NCBI GenBank assembly: GCA_020058765.1
Contig: JAGVDM010000005.1
Coordinates: forward strand, 1 to 64,000
DNA length: 64,000 bases
Direction of reading: 5' to 3'
DNA from: Candidatus Peribacterales bacterium
GTDB taxonomy: Bacteria; Patescibacteriota; Gracilibacteria; Peribacterales; Peribacteraceae
Part shown: positions 34,062 through 42,499 of the stretch, in pieces
Numbering within the stretch: the stretch's first letter is position 1
Layout: each line of letters opens with the position of its first letter
Translations under genes and position numbers: made by a program
The notes under the pieces: generated by a model
Told to the model about the DNA's origin: nothing
The model's input: only the letters and a program-made list of their open reading frames with translations
Databases searched by the model: none

Positions 34062-36686
34062 TCAAGAGAACGATAATCCGCGCATGCATGCGCGGAAAAA
34101 TGCGCCGATGCGTTCCCGACGCAGGCGCGGCATGTTGTGAAGTTCGATCGATGCGCGTACATCGAGATCAATGAGCACGGTTGCGCGAAGGCGCTTCCCA
34201 AAGAGGCGAACAGATGGGGGAAGTAGCAATGTTGTGCGCACAGGAATGCCCTGCGCATCACGATCAGTCACAATCCATTCGCTGTAATTGATCGCAACTG
34301 GATCCATTGTGTAATGGTCGTAGAGCACAATGCCAGGCACGGCATCTGCACGTGCGCCGGGTAGCGCCCGAAACTCTGCAATAATTTGTCGCGAATGACG
34401 GTGGTACCGTAGCGACGTTACTTCCAAATTGGGATGCGGACCAAATACCGGTGCAACAGCGCGGAATGTACCTACACCGCAGAATCGCCCTTCGCGATCA
34501 AGGAGACCCCATGGCTCCCAAATGCGCGAAGCCATGATCTCCCAACCAAGAAGGAGCAATTGCCCGCAAGAGTAGAAAAACCGCCCTGCATCTGCAGGTG
34601 CGGGATTCCGCGGGAACCATGAGCGAAGGTATTGCAAAAATGCGCCCAGCTGACGCCAGGAGAATCGCGCAACATCCGAAATGTACGGCAGCTGCATATT
34701 GCGAACGCGCTTCCATACTTCGGAGAGCAAACCAATGCGCGTTTCCGCTAGCATGCTGCCAGCGAGAATACTTTCACCGCTGTACGTAGCGCTAAAACGC
34801 AATCGTGAAAGCGGAACTGGGAATGCAGTGATTTCGTACAAACAGTTGCGACACTCGAGTTCCAACGCACCGTTTTTGTACGTCCCGTGAAAGGCAAAGA
34901 AGAAGAATCGTGGATTCGGAATGCCCACCGATGCGTTTCCGCTGCTATCCACACCAAATTTCTGCACGCCCCACCCAAGTACCTTTCCGGTACGTTCATC
35001 ATGATCGATGATGCGCACTTCTATGGCCAAGCTTGCTATCGCAATTTGGTCGAAGCTGGGTACGATTGCCGGGTCGTAAATCGACATCTGTGTAATACGC
35101 ATCGGCGGCAGTGTGCGGATGCCCGGGAACTCTGCAGGTGCGGGGAGTACCTCGATCGGTATCGCTGTGCGGAAACGCTCCTTCTTCCCTTCTGCTGTAT
35201 ACGGCAATTCGATGCGCAAACTGTAACGACCTGGCTCCTGCAGACCGTGCGGCACGATGTTCACCTGATTCCCTTCGGGCGAAAGAATGGCATCGTGCTG
35301 GTAACACTGCTTGCCTGTTTTGAGCGAGCGACGCTGTAGCCGTATGGGCGTGGTGTCTCCATTCTTCCGCTTGAGGAGACGCAAGCTCACTGTTTCACCT
35401 GATCGAATACGCACTGGCTCTTGCGTTGTAGGGCTCGCGGGAATTCCACCAATAGAGAGTGAGCAGGCAAACACGCCGTTCTGCGGGAATCCATCGGTTG
35501 GATCCATGCACATGCCAGCATGTGTCGGCTCGCGGAGGTAGAAGTCATACGGCACATAGATAACGTCGCCATTGGCGGATGCTGTGGCGACGCCGCCGTC
35601 ACCTAATACAGTTGCGGCATTAATATTGCAGTACTGTGTCCCCTTCTCTGCGCCCGCAAGCGTGTTGTACGACCAGCGTCGCTTACCGGTGGGCTCAAGT
35701 GCATAGAGTAAGCCATTGCCGCCACCCACATAGATGAGGTACGGATGCCGACCTTCCGGATCTGGCCCAAGCGCTGCAGATGATCGAACAGGATCGCCCG
35801 TGTAGAACGTCCAAGCTACTGCGCGTTCCGCTGTATCAATGCAGTAGATCTTTCCATCGGACGAACCGATGTACAGCATACCGTTCTCTGCAAGTGCAGG
35901 AGATGCATAGACGGGAGCATCGGTCTGGATTGACCACAGCGTATCGCCGGTTTTCCCATTGATCGCGTAGATTTTGCCGTCAAAGCTGCCTACATACAGG
36001 GTGCCGTCTTGCCCTACTGCAGGCGACGACACCACGAAGTTCGACAGGTTCTTTGTCCACTTGATTCTGCCCGTATGCAGATCCATGGCATACAAGTGGC
36101 AGTCGAACGATGCAAAGTACACGGTGTCATCTGGACCAAATACTCCAGCAGTCCATACGCAACATCCTGTACGCACCGCCCACTGCACTTCGCCATTCTC
36201 CGGATCAATCGCGTAGATATGAAAATCATCACAACCAATGTAGAGCCAGCCATTGGGGCCCATGACTACATTCCCCTCAAACCAGTAGATGGTGCTAGGC
36301 GTGAATCGTTCATTGCGTGCGAGTACGTCTAAGTGCCAACGCACCGTACCGTCGGGATTGAAACGATAGAGCCCGTCTGCTGCGGGAATATACACGCTGC
36401 CATCTGCGCCTATGCAGCCACCGCTGTCGATGAGTTCACCGAGCTCGTGTTGCCAACGGGTCGTGCCATGCACGGGATCGAATGCATACACGATGTGATC
36501 TGCTGAACCCACGTAGAGCACGTCACCTTTGCCGACTACCGGTGTGGAGAAGACCGAATTCCCCGTACGAAAATGTCGTATGGGGAGCGTAGACTGCGGC
36601 GACGGTTGGCGTCGGAAGACACCGTCATTGCGAATATTGCCGCGCATACACGGCCAGGGCGCTGATTGATCGTAAGGAGAAATCAT
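34062..36686 (-). CDS. PQQ-type beta-propeller repeat protein
   Basis: 874 residues with no signal peptide. Residues about 10-400 hold seven or more PQQ/BamB-like blades (LYVGSADHIVYAFDPVHGTT, LYIGSSDGKIYCIDTAERAV and similar), opening with PWPCMRGNIRNDGVF. Residues about 430-520 are a beta-sandwich-like stretch. The last 350 residues are an unrecognised domain rich in aromatics and Arg. PQQ cofactor residues are not evident, so it is probably a binding scaffold. Its cytoplasmic location is odd for this family and suggests that the true start or secretion route differs from the norm. Convergent with the hydrolase/M23 gene. Confidence 0.75.
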   Translation of the reverse strand: MISPYDQSAPWPCMRGNIRNDGVFRRQPSPQSTLPIRHFRTGNSVFSTPVVGKGDVLYVGSADHIVYAFDPVHGTTRWQHELGELIDSGGCIGADGSVYIPAADGLYRFNPDGTVRWHLDVLARNERFTPSTIYWFEGNVVMGPNGWLYIGCDDFHIYAIDPENGEVQWAVRTGCCVWTAGVFGPDDTVYFASFDCHLYAMDLHTGRIKWTKNLSNFVVSSPAVGQDGTLYVGSFDGKIYAINGKTGDTLWSIQTDAPVYASPALAENGMLYIGSSDGKIYCIDTAERAVAWTFYTGDPVRSSAALGPDPEGRHPYLIYVGGGNGLLYALEPTGKRRWSYNTLAGAEKGTQYCNINAATVLGDGGVATASANGDVIYVPYDFYLREPTHAGMCMDPTDGFPQNGVFACSLSIGGIPASPTTQEPVRIRSGETVSLRLLKRKNGDTTPIRLQRRSLKTGKQCYQHDAILSPEGNQVNIVPHGLQEPGRYSLRIELPYTAEGKKERFRTAIPIEVLPAPAEFPGIRTLPPMRITQMSIYDPAIVPSFDQIAIASLAIEVRIIDHDERTGKVLGWGVQKFGVDSSGNASVGIPNPRFFFFAFHGTYKNGALELECRNCLYEITAFPVPLSRLRFSATYSGESILAGSMLAETRIGLLSEVWKRVRNMQLPYISDVARFSWRQLGAFLQYLRSWFPRNPAPADAGRFFYSCGQLLLLGWEIMASRIWEPWGLLDREGRFCGVGTFRAVAPVFGPHPNLEVTSLRYHRHSRQIIAEFRALPGARADAVPGIVLYDHYTMDPVAINYSEWIVTDRDAQGIPVRTTLLLPPSVRLFGKRLRATVLIDLDVRASIELHNMPRLRRERIGAFFRACMRGLSFS

Positions 36687-36734
36687 AGGAGAGCATGTTC
36701 CGCTCTCTTAGGAGACGTTCTCAAGTGATCTATA

Positions 36735-37472
36735 TTACAAAATTTGTGCCACTCCCTCTGCCACATTGGGGTATCGCGCCAAAACGCTTGGATCATGGAA
36801 AGGGAGAATTATGGCTCCCTGAAGCCGAGAAAGTGATTCTACGTACCCCCGATTCTTCTCCAAATCATACAGATACCCAATCGGAATTCCTTTTTTTGCA
36901 TTGTCCTGCACGTAACACTCGTCCCCTGGAATGATGTAGGTCGTGTCTCCTACCGCAAACCAGACAACGGAAGACCCAATCGTATGCCCTCCCACCTTCT
37001 CTACATGCAGAACATCATGCAGCAACGCCTGTTCTGTAAACGAATGTACGCGCGGATTGTTGGTGAAGAGCGCGGCAAGACCTGCAGATGCATCTGCGTC
37101 CGACACACGCAGAATGCGCTCCAATTCATCTTGTTGGATGAAGACCTGCGCGTTGGGGAAGAGATCGACGTTATCACTATGGTCGAAATCGGCATGTGTA
37201 ATCACAATGTCTGTTACGTCTTGCGGCTGAATGCCGATGGCATTGAGCGGCAGCAGGATATCGCGAATGGTCACCGCATATTGTGCGGCAAGTGTAGGAT
37301 TGCGGAATCCTGTATCGATCAACATAACTGCCGTTTCAGTGCGCAGTACATAGAAGAGCCAATCGAAAGGATCCTCTGCGTCCGATGTATCGCCAGAAAA
37401 TATGTACTTCCTTGCAAAGTGCGATTTGCCGTAGGAAACAGCGAAGAGCGATACTACAGGAGGCGGATGCAT
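36735..37472 (-). CDS. Metallo-beta-lactamase-fold hydrolase
   Basis: 245 residues. THADFDHSDN is the HxDxDH zinc motif. GGHTIGS supplies a further His, PGDECY the bridging Asp, and LPFHDPS the final His. The layout (MLIDTGF before the motif) is like N-acyl-homoserine lactonases and related lactonases, but the substrate cannot be assigned. TAGGAT 6 bases upstream on the minus strand fixes the start at 37472. The next genes on this strand follow separately. Confidence 0.85.
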   Translation of the reverse strand: MHPPPVVSLFAVSYGKSHFARKYIFSGDTSDAEDPFDWLFYVLRTETAVMLIDTGFRNPTLAAQYAVTIRDILLPLNAIGIQPQDVTDIVITHADFDHSDNVDLFPNAQVFIQQDELERILRVSDADASAGLAALFTNNPRVHSFTEQALLHDVLHVEKVGGHTIGSSVVWFAVGDTTYIIPGDECYVQDNAKKGIPIGYLYDLEKNRGYVESLSRLQGAIILPFHDPSVLARYPNVAEGVAQIL

Positions 37473-37498
37473 ACGAGGATCCTAGCAGACCTAAGCAA

Positions 37499-37885
37499 CT
37501 ACCGGTCGCGCCAGCTAAGCAAATTGGGGATTTCCCCAAATCCTTGGCCACGGGTGAGATCCAACGGAATGGGTCCGAAGATGCCAACTGTAGTAGGAGT
37601 GCGAGGAGTGCGTGGAATGCGCGGTGACCCTGTGCCTGTTGATCGGTAGCCATTCCCTAGGCGCATGAATGGTCGGATCGACCATGAGCCGCCACGGGGC
37701 GTGGACTGTGCCACATCCAAAAGGTTTGGTATCGGCCCGAATATTCCTTCATTTGCATCAAGCGTATTGGGTATTCGACCAAACACTTGGGCATCTACGG
37801 AGAATGGCAGAACGAGGGCAACCATGAACGCAGGAAGCATCGCCCAGTGTTTGATGCCAATGTTGAGCTGTAAAGAATGAAACAC
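37499..37885 (-). CDS. Secreted protein with FGxIPNxLD repeats
   Basis: 128 residues beginning at a GTG (37885), with a hydrophobic signal (AMLPAFMVALVLPFSVDAQ). The mature part repeats an FG-x-IPN-x-L motif: VFGRIPNTLD, IFGPIPNLLD, IFGPIPLDL and GFGEIPNLL. A Gly/Arg/Pro/Thr-rich linker joins pairs of units. I know no family with this repeat. Start uncertain (ATG at 37840 is possible). Confidence 0.55.
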   Translation of the reverse strand: MFHSLQLNIGIKHWAMLPAFMVALVLPFSVDAQVFGRIPNTLDANEGIFGPIPNLLDVAQSTPRGGSWSIRPFMRLGNGYRSTGTGSPRIPRTPRTPTTVGIFGPIPLDLTRGQGFGEIPNLLSWRDR

Positions 37886-37889
37886 GAAC

Positions 37890-38450
37890 TTAGAGTTGCG
37901 GATGTTGGGAGCGAAGAACCTCCCTTCTATACAGAAGACGCACGAGCGGCACCCTTCTTTCCGAAGAATCTGGATTCATTTCATCGTACCTACAAAGGAG
38001 CATCATCACCTCTTGCTCATCAAGAAAGGCCCGTTCGCTGCCGGCTTGTTCATTGATTTCTGCAATAGAGCGCTCAATAGAAGCGGAATACGCCTGCAAA
38101 AATTCACATCCTTTCTTTGCTGTTTTGATCAGTGCACGCGACTTTTTTACGCATTCATCCTCTACTTCATCCAATGCAACAGGAATACCGACGCGTTTGG
38201 CGTACTCTTCTATTTCTTTCCTATCCTCCTGCATAAGCGGAGTTTCCGCCATAGTGCCATCTTCTTCATCCTCCTGCAGGAGGTTTTCTAGACTAGCTAG
38301 CATTTCCATATGCGTAGCCATCATCCGTATTTCTATCCCCATCAGCATTAGATCGTTTCGTAAAAGCTCGGCAAACTGCTCCTGTTCGAACGTTGATGGA
38401 CGCTTTGCCTCAGCCTGTGGACAGCAATACTCGCGCAGATTGAATGCCAT
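37890..38450 (-). CDS. Hypothetical helical protein
   Basis: 186 residues, beginning MAFNLREYCCPQAEAKRPST, mostly alpha-helical and acidic with Met-rich patches (MLMGIEIRMMATHMEMLA). No membrane segment or signal. No family recognised. A TTGACA (minus strand, about 38484-38489) upstream in an AT-rich stretch is a likely -35. It is divergent from a small zinc-ribbon gene, and its stop is 5 bases from the FGxIPN protein start, so these two form an operon. Confidence 0.6.
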   Translation of the reverse strand: MAFNLREYCCPQAEAKRPSTFEQEQFAELLRNDLMLMGIEIRMMATHMEMLASLENLLQEDEEDGTMAETPLMQEDRKEIEEYAKRVGIPVALDEVEDECVKKSRALIKTAKKGCEFLQAYSASIERSIAEINEQAGSERAFLDEQEVMMLLCRYDEMNPDSSERRVPLVRLLYRREVLRSQHPQL

Positions 38451-38500
38451 ATAGATATATTTTTACATACGTAAATACATATATGTCAAAGTCTCCAGAC

Positions 38501-38519
38501 ATATTCTATGAGAGAATAT
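38501..38519. promoter_or_regulatory. Inverted repeat between divergent genes
   Basis: ATATTCT (38501-38507), ATGAG, AGAATAT (38513-38519). It lies 4 bases before the zinc-ribbon gene start and downstream of the divergent promoter, a likely operator. Confidence 0.4.
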
Positions 38520-38523
38520 CGGC

Positions 38524-38700
38524 ATGCAGAAACCAGGACATCCCTCGCTATCGCAAACAACCACCCACGCAGATGCCATTCATTGTCCGCTGTGCGGGAA
38601 TGCCGCTATAGAACGGAAGCTCAAAACATTCTGCACACATTGCGGACAACTCTGTACTACCTGCTGTGACGGCGGTTGTGAGCAAGATTTTGCACAATGA
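38524..38700 (+). CDS. Small zinc-ribbon-like protein
   Basis: 58 residues, beginning MQKPGHPSLSQTTTHADAIH. The Cys pairs are CPLC, FCTHCGQLC and TCCDGGC, the pattern of a zinc ribbon or Cys cluster. It is divergent from a helical protein gene with an inverted repeat in between. It might be the regulator or partner of that gene. No named family. Confidence 0.55.
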   Translation: MQKPGHPSLSQTTTHADAIHCPLCGNAAIERKLKTFCTHCGQLCTTCCDGGCEQDFAQ

Positions 38701-39045
38701 ATCCGAGTCTTCTTGGTTGTCGGAAGAAAGTTTCAGTGAAATTCCCAAAACCTGCTTTTTGATTTCAGCCCTGTATGAAAAGGAAAACCCTGAATACAGA
38801 AAGTATATTCCAACATGGAATGCACTCAACGCAATATGTGAATCTTGCGTGTTTCATTTCCAGTGCGTACGATGGCGTGATTTGTCAGTGATCCCTGACC
38901 AATCACAAACAAAGACCAACAGACCCCGGGGTCAACACAAACATTCACCTGCTCCTTCACACCACAGAATACGACAGAGAGGGTAGTGATCATCGCCGCT
39001 CTACACGCACGTTCCCCCTGACCACACTTCATACATAATGATTTT
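38701..39045. other. Intergenic stretch without a convincing gene
   Basis: An open frame of 106 codons starting at 38666 overlaps the zinc-ribbon gene and has no start signal or recognisable domain. A CATAAT at 39034-39039 could be the -10 of the RNA that follows. Confidence 0.4.
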
Positions 39046-39435
39046 GCGGGCGAGGACCGTGATCGTTGGACGACATTCATACCCCATACTGCTTCTAGAG
39101 CTGGCCGATACAAAGGCCCGCACAGGAAGCGGATGTAACGGGTTCATGTGGTCACTCCCCTCTCTGCTCTGCGACGTCGTCCTATCGGTGCGAGGCTGCC
39201 CCTTAGGATGCACCCCCCTACTCCTCATGAGTCCCTCCGCTTTTGCGGGGCCGTGATTCTGGCACGAGGACCTCGCTGCGGTCGCGAGGAGAAACAAGAG
39301 ACCGGAGCAAGGCAGATAGTCGAGGGCTCCTCCCCTCACACTCCCGACAAGTCGTGTTTGCGCCAGCACTGCGCTCGGACTCACACGATGGGAGCCACAA
39401 AAACACAAAAGACCGAATCTTGATTCGGTCTTTTT
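39046..39435 (+). ncRNA. Candidate structured RNA, weakly RNase P RNA-like
   Basis: About 390 bases between a CATAAT and a strong terminator, without a plausible protein. Many compensating stems are visible: GGACGAC (near 39066) with GTCGTCC (near 39176), CCGC-TTTT-GCGG, CCTCGC with GCGAGG, and GTCGTGT with ACACGAT. The segment CCGGAGCAAGGCAGATAG near 39310 closely resembles the conserved CGGAGCAAGG..AATAG block of bacterial RNase P RNA, and the size is right. However, I cannot find convincing P4 strands. Treat as a structured RNA of unproven identity. Confidence 0.4.
39410..39435 (+). terminator. Rho-independent terminator of the candidate RNA
   Basis: AGACCGAATC (39410-39419), TT, GATTCGGTCT (39422-39431), then TTTTG. 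It could also work on the minus strand. Confidence 0.8.
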
Positions 39436-39473
39436 GTTTAATACATGGATTTCCGGTGGTATTCTGCCCCGCC

Positions 39474-39830
39474 ATGCGCAGTTCATTTTGTATGGTTGTG
39501 GCCATTCCAAGCACTCTCGATGAGAATGACTTTGAAGATGAAATCATCGATCACATTAAGAAATTCTCAAAGCGGCTAGCAAAGCGGATGAGCCTGTATC
39601 TCGATAGTGAGGAAGGTGAATGTGAGTGCGATACCGAAGGTATCCCGCTACAGGAGGTCCGCGTGACCTTTGGGAACTTGGAACCACAAGACACAGCCAC
39701 TATTCAGGCACTCATGTACCAGCTGCTCAACGATCCCGAAGCGTACATTTACGGATCGGTTCTCGATCCGGATGCGGGCGACGAAAACGAGGAAATCGAT
39801 GATGATGCCGACTGGTGGAGGGAAGTTTAA
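39474..39830 (+). CDS. Acidic hypothetical protein
   Basis: 118 residues starting MRSSFCMVVAIPSTLDENDF, with a helical middle and a strongly acidic tail (DPDAGDENEEIDDDADWW). No family recognised. TATTCT (39460-39465) 8 bases upstream fixes the start and excludes the longer frame that runs back through the candidate RNA. It overlaps the convergent ogt gene by 4 bases. Confidence 0.65.
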   Translation: MRSSFCMVVAIPSTLDENDFEDEIIDHIKKFSKRLAKRMSLYLDSEEGECECDTEGIPLQEVRVTFGNLEPQDTATIQALMYQLLNDPEAYIYGSVLDPDAGDENEEIDDDADWWREV

Positions 39831-40303
39831 CCTTTAGCTGACTCAAAATTCAGCAACCAGTCCTTTCGCCATGCCCCACAGGCAAACTCTCCGTTGCCGC
39901 CGCTTGCAGGGACAATGCGATGACAGGGAACAACGAGAAGAAGTGGATTGCGATTGAGAGCACTGCCTACTGCGCGTGCCGCATCGGGTGCACCAATGGA
40001 TTTGGCTATATCGCCATAGGTTGCAGTTTCGCCATATGCAACTTCCATAGCGGCATCCCACACCCGCTGCTGAAAATCTGTAGCAGCAATGGCAAGAGCG
40101 AACGAATCGAACACACGTCGTTCACCCGCAAAGTAAGCGGCAAGCTGCTGCATACACTCTTGTAATTGCACATTATTGGCTTCAGGAAGGGCTATAGCGT
40201 CTTTCGTATCCAAAAACCGAATCGAGCGAACCCCGCGCTCCGATGCCTCGACCTCCACGGTGCCGATTGACGTAGCTAGCGCAGAACGAGTGAGCGTAAT
40301 CAT
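39827..40303 (-). CDS. ogt: Methylated-DNA-protein cysteine methyltransferase
   Basis: 158 residues. It repairs O6-alkylguanine by moving the alkyl group to its own Cys, in the VVPCHRIVP motif. The DNA-binding helix (YGDIAKSIGAPDAARAVGSAL) and NRNPLLL precede it, as in Ogt/Ada-C. The N-terminal ribonuclease-like domain is present (TLTRSALATSIGTVEVEASE). TATAGC 6 bases upstream on the minus strand supports the start at 40303. Confidence 0.93.
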   Translation of the reverse strand: MITLTRSALATSIGTVEVEASERGVRSIRFLDTKDAIALPEANNVQLQECMQQLAAYFAGERRVFDSFALAIAATDFQQRVWDAAMEVAYGETATYGDIAKSIGAPDAARAVGSALNRNPLLLVVPCHRIVPASGGNGEFACGAWRKDWLLNFESAKG

Positions 40304-40309
40304 CCTACT

Positions 40310-40317
40310 GCTATACT
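40310..40317. promoter_or_regulatory. Overlapping divergent -10 elements (ogt / membrane protein)
   Basis: GCTATACT reads TATACT on the plus strand (40312-40317) and TATAGC on the minus strand (40310-40315), so the two promoters cannot be used at once. Confidence 0.5.
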
Positions 40318-40343
40318 GGCAGGGTCTCCTCCCCTGTTCAACA

Positions 40344-40559
40344 ATGCTCTTCATGCAAATGGGAACTCCATCGAATCAACCGCGTGGCAATCAGTGGGGC
40401 GCTGGCCTGCTCTTCAACGGCATCCTGTGTGTTGCATTCGGTTTGGCCGTACTTGCTGCACCGGAATTATTGGCATACCTCGTTGCCGTATTCCTCATTA
40501 TTCTGGGCTCTACACTCATTGCTGCAGGCTGGAAGCTGCGCCAAGCTACAAAGCGGTAA
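40344..40559 (+). CDS. Small two-helix membrane protein (DUF3096-like)
   Basis: 71 residues with two transmembrane helices (LLFNGILCVAFGLAVLAAPE and LLAYLVAVFLIILGSTLIAA) and a short basic tail. The pattern of two helices with 'PELL.YLVA.FLI..G' resembles DUF3096 proteins; function unknown. Starts at 40344, 40353 or 40359 are possible after a pyrimidine-rich leader. Confidence 0.6.
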   Translation: MLFMQMGTPSNQPRGNQWGAGLLFNGILCVAFGLAVLAAPELLAYLVAVFLIILGSTLIAAGWKLRQATKR

Positions 40560-40564
40560 GAGTG

Positions 40565-42436
40565 CTAATTGAGTAGCTCCTGGAGCCACGGATTGTCTTT
40601 CCAGAGCACCCGTGCAGCACCAGTACTATCTTGCCAATGAGCGGGCAACAGATCGATGAGCTGCTGCTCAATTTGGCGTGCCTGTGCGGTATCTCCAATA
40701 CGCTGGTAACTATGCGCAAGAATGCGATAGGTATCGACTGTTGTCGGCATGCGGTTCTTTGCTTCTTGAGCAAAGCGGTCGAGAGACGCCGCATCTGGCA
40801 AGAGCGCGGCGTGCCATGCGCGCAAGAGCGATGTCATACCATCGATGTCGCCTGTAAGACGTTCGTTGCGATCAAGCATCTGCCGCGCCATATCGAGCAT
40901 ACCGTTGCGCTGTGCGCCTGCTGGGAGTGACTCCGCCACATGGAGATACGACTCTGCTGCACGGAGGATGGACGCGCGATCCCAAGGAGCAATGTGTACT
41001 GCCTGTACGTACAAACCGGCGGCTGTGCTCACCGAACCGACTGCAAACGCCGCCTCTGCCCTCTCGAGCACCATGCGTTGCGTAGACCACTGCAAGGCAA
41101 GGGCTGTTGTGCAGAGCGCAATCAGTCCAAGCACAATGGAAAGCAATGTGCCTGCAGCAGATGCAGGAGTGTCGCGACGATCCGACCAAGCCAGCCCAAG
41201 CATCCACCCAAGAAAGATCCACGTAAATGCTGCGGTGAGAATGGTATCGAATGCGAACAAGAGCGCGACCTGTGCGCTCACCAGTCCTGCTGCAAGCGGC
41301 AGTAATGACTGCTGCTTTTTGCGGAACCGCACAGCAAGTACCACAGCGGAAATAACAGCCGCATAGTACGCCAACAGGCCTGCAGGCCCCGCAATAACCA
41401 GAAGATCCAACGGTTTATTGTGTGCCCTATCCACACCTGCGCGCAGTGGTTCTAACCCGAGCAATTCTGCACTCTTATACTGTGGGTACATCACTCCCAG
41501 GATCTCTGGACCAATGCCGAGCGGATGTTCGTAGAGCAAAGCAATCGTGTCCTGCCACAAGAACATTCGCGCATTGGTGGATCGTGCGGAGGATTCTTGC
41601 ATGAAGCGATCAGCGAACGCAGAGGAGCCGATGATGAGGAGACCGAGGCACCCTGCAAGAAGCAGGAGGCGTGCTTCCCTGGCGAGAGTGACCATGCGCC
41701 GACGCAGTGGGTTTTCGACGGCCAATAGGCAAACGGTTCCCGCAAGCAGACCAACAAGCCCGCCCCGGCTTGCGGTAGTAAAAAGCACAACCAAGTTCAT
41801 GCTAAGTAATAACAGAAGGAAGCGGCGTTCATCTGTTTTTTTGGCACACACCGCGTTGTATGCAACCAATGGAAATGTGAGAACAATGAACAGAGCGAAC
41901 GCATTGGGTTGCCCTGCGAAGGAAAACGTACGACCCAGAAAACTTTGATCAGCCCAGAACATTGCCAAGGGATCGGTGCCGAAAAATTGCAGGAATCCAT
42001 ACACGACCAGTAGTGCATTGCTCGAGAGAATGGCCTGCAGCAAAGCGGTATCTCCGGCAGGCTTGCGAGCAAGGCAGAATACAATGCAAAACAAACAGCC
42101 ATACAGAGCGTACGTCAGAACGCCCTCCACCCGCGGTGCAGCTCCAAAAAGCGACATCAACGGAGCCTGCGACCGGAGTGCAGTTGCAACGACTGCCACA
42201 AAAAACAGCAGCAAGAACCACCCTGTCATCCGGCGAGGCAGTAGTGACAATGACGATGCGGCGTTCGACCCCAGCACCCAGATCACACCACAGAGAGAAA
42301 GTAGAGAGAAACCAAGGATTTTCGGCAGTGTGAAAGCAACTTCGGCAATAGGGAAAAATGCCGCAGCAGACAGCGCACAAAGCACCACGAACCAGGCAAA
42401 GGGAACACGCTGTGCTTGACTTGTTTTGAATAACAT
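40565..42436 (-). CDS. O-antigen ligase-like polymerase with C-terminal TPR-like region
   Basis: 623 residues. About eleven transmembrane helices occupy residues 10-440. The large outer loop with FLWQDTIALLYEHPLGIGPE and an RAHN motif (GVDRAHNKPLDLLV) is the signature of the Wzy/WaaL O-antigen ligase superfamily. The last 170 residues are soluble, helical and TPR-like. Such proteins polymerise or ligate lipid-linked glycans, here probably a wall or S-layer glycan. The start MLFKTSQ at 42436 follows overlapping -10 elements shared with the divergent SLH gene. Confidence 0.82.
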   Translation of the reverse strand: MLFKTSQAQRVPFAWFVVLCALSAAAFFPIAEVAFTLPKILGFSLLSLCGVIWVLGSNAASSLSLLPRRMTGWFLLLFFVAVVATALRSQAPLMSLFGAAPRVEGVLTYALYGCLFCIVFCLARKPAGDTALLQAILSSNALLVVYGFLQFFGTDPLAMFWADQSFLGRTFSFAGQPNAFALFIVLTFPLVAYNAVCAKKTDERRFLLLLLSMNLVVLFTTASRGGLVGLLAGTVCLLAVENPLRRRMVTLAREARLLLLAGCLGLLIIGSSAFADRFMQESSARSTNARMFLWQDTIALLYEHPLGIGPEILGVMYPQYKSAELLGLEPLRAGVDRAHNKPLDLLVIAGPAGLLAYYAAVISAVVLAVRFRKKQQSLLPLAAGLVSAQVALLFAFDTILTAAFTWIFLGWMLGLAWSDRRDTPASAAGTLLSIVLGLIALCTTALALQWSTQRMVLERAEAAFAVGSVSTAAGLYVQAVHIAPWDRASILRAAESYLHVAESLPAGAQRNGMLDMARQMLDRNERLTGDIDGMTSLLRAWHAALLPDAASLDRFAQEAKNRMPTTVDTYRILAHSYQRIGDTAQARQIEQQLIDLLPAHWQDSTGAARVLWKDNPWLQELLN

Positions 42437-42441
42437 TTTCT

Positions 42442-42452
42442 TGTATACTATA
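42442..42452. promoter_or_regulatory. Overlapping divergent -10 elements (ligase-like / SLH)
   Basis: TATACT on the plus strand (42444-42449) overlaps TATAGT (42447-42452) and TATACA (42442-42447) on the minus strand. Two envelope genes are therefore driven from one site. Confidence 0.45.
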
Positions 42453-42499
42453 TGTACATCAACGCAAAACAGGATACCACACTCTCCATACACACATTG

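Noticed and set aside
38666-38986. 106-codon plus-strand frame after the zinc-ribbon gene
   Set aside because: It overlaps the zinc-ribbon gene, lacks a -10 or pyrimidine leader and shows no domain.
39040-39410. RNase P RNA on the minus strand
   Set aside because: Some resemblance exists (AGTCCGAGC, GGTGC..GCACC), but the terminator would lie at its 5' end and no P4 partner was found. The plus strand fits promoter and terminator better.
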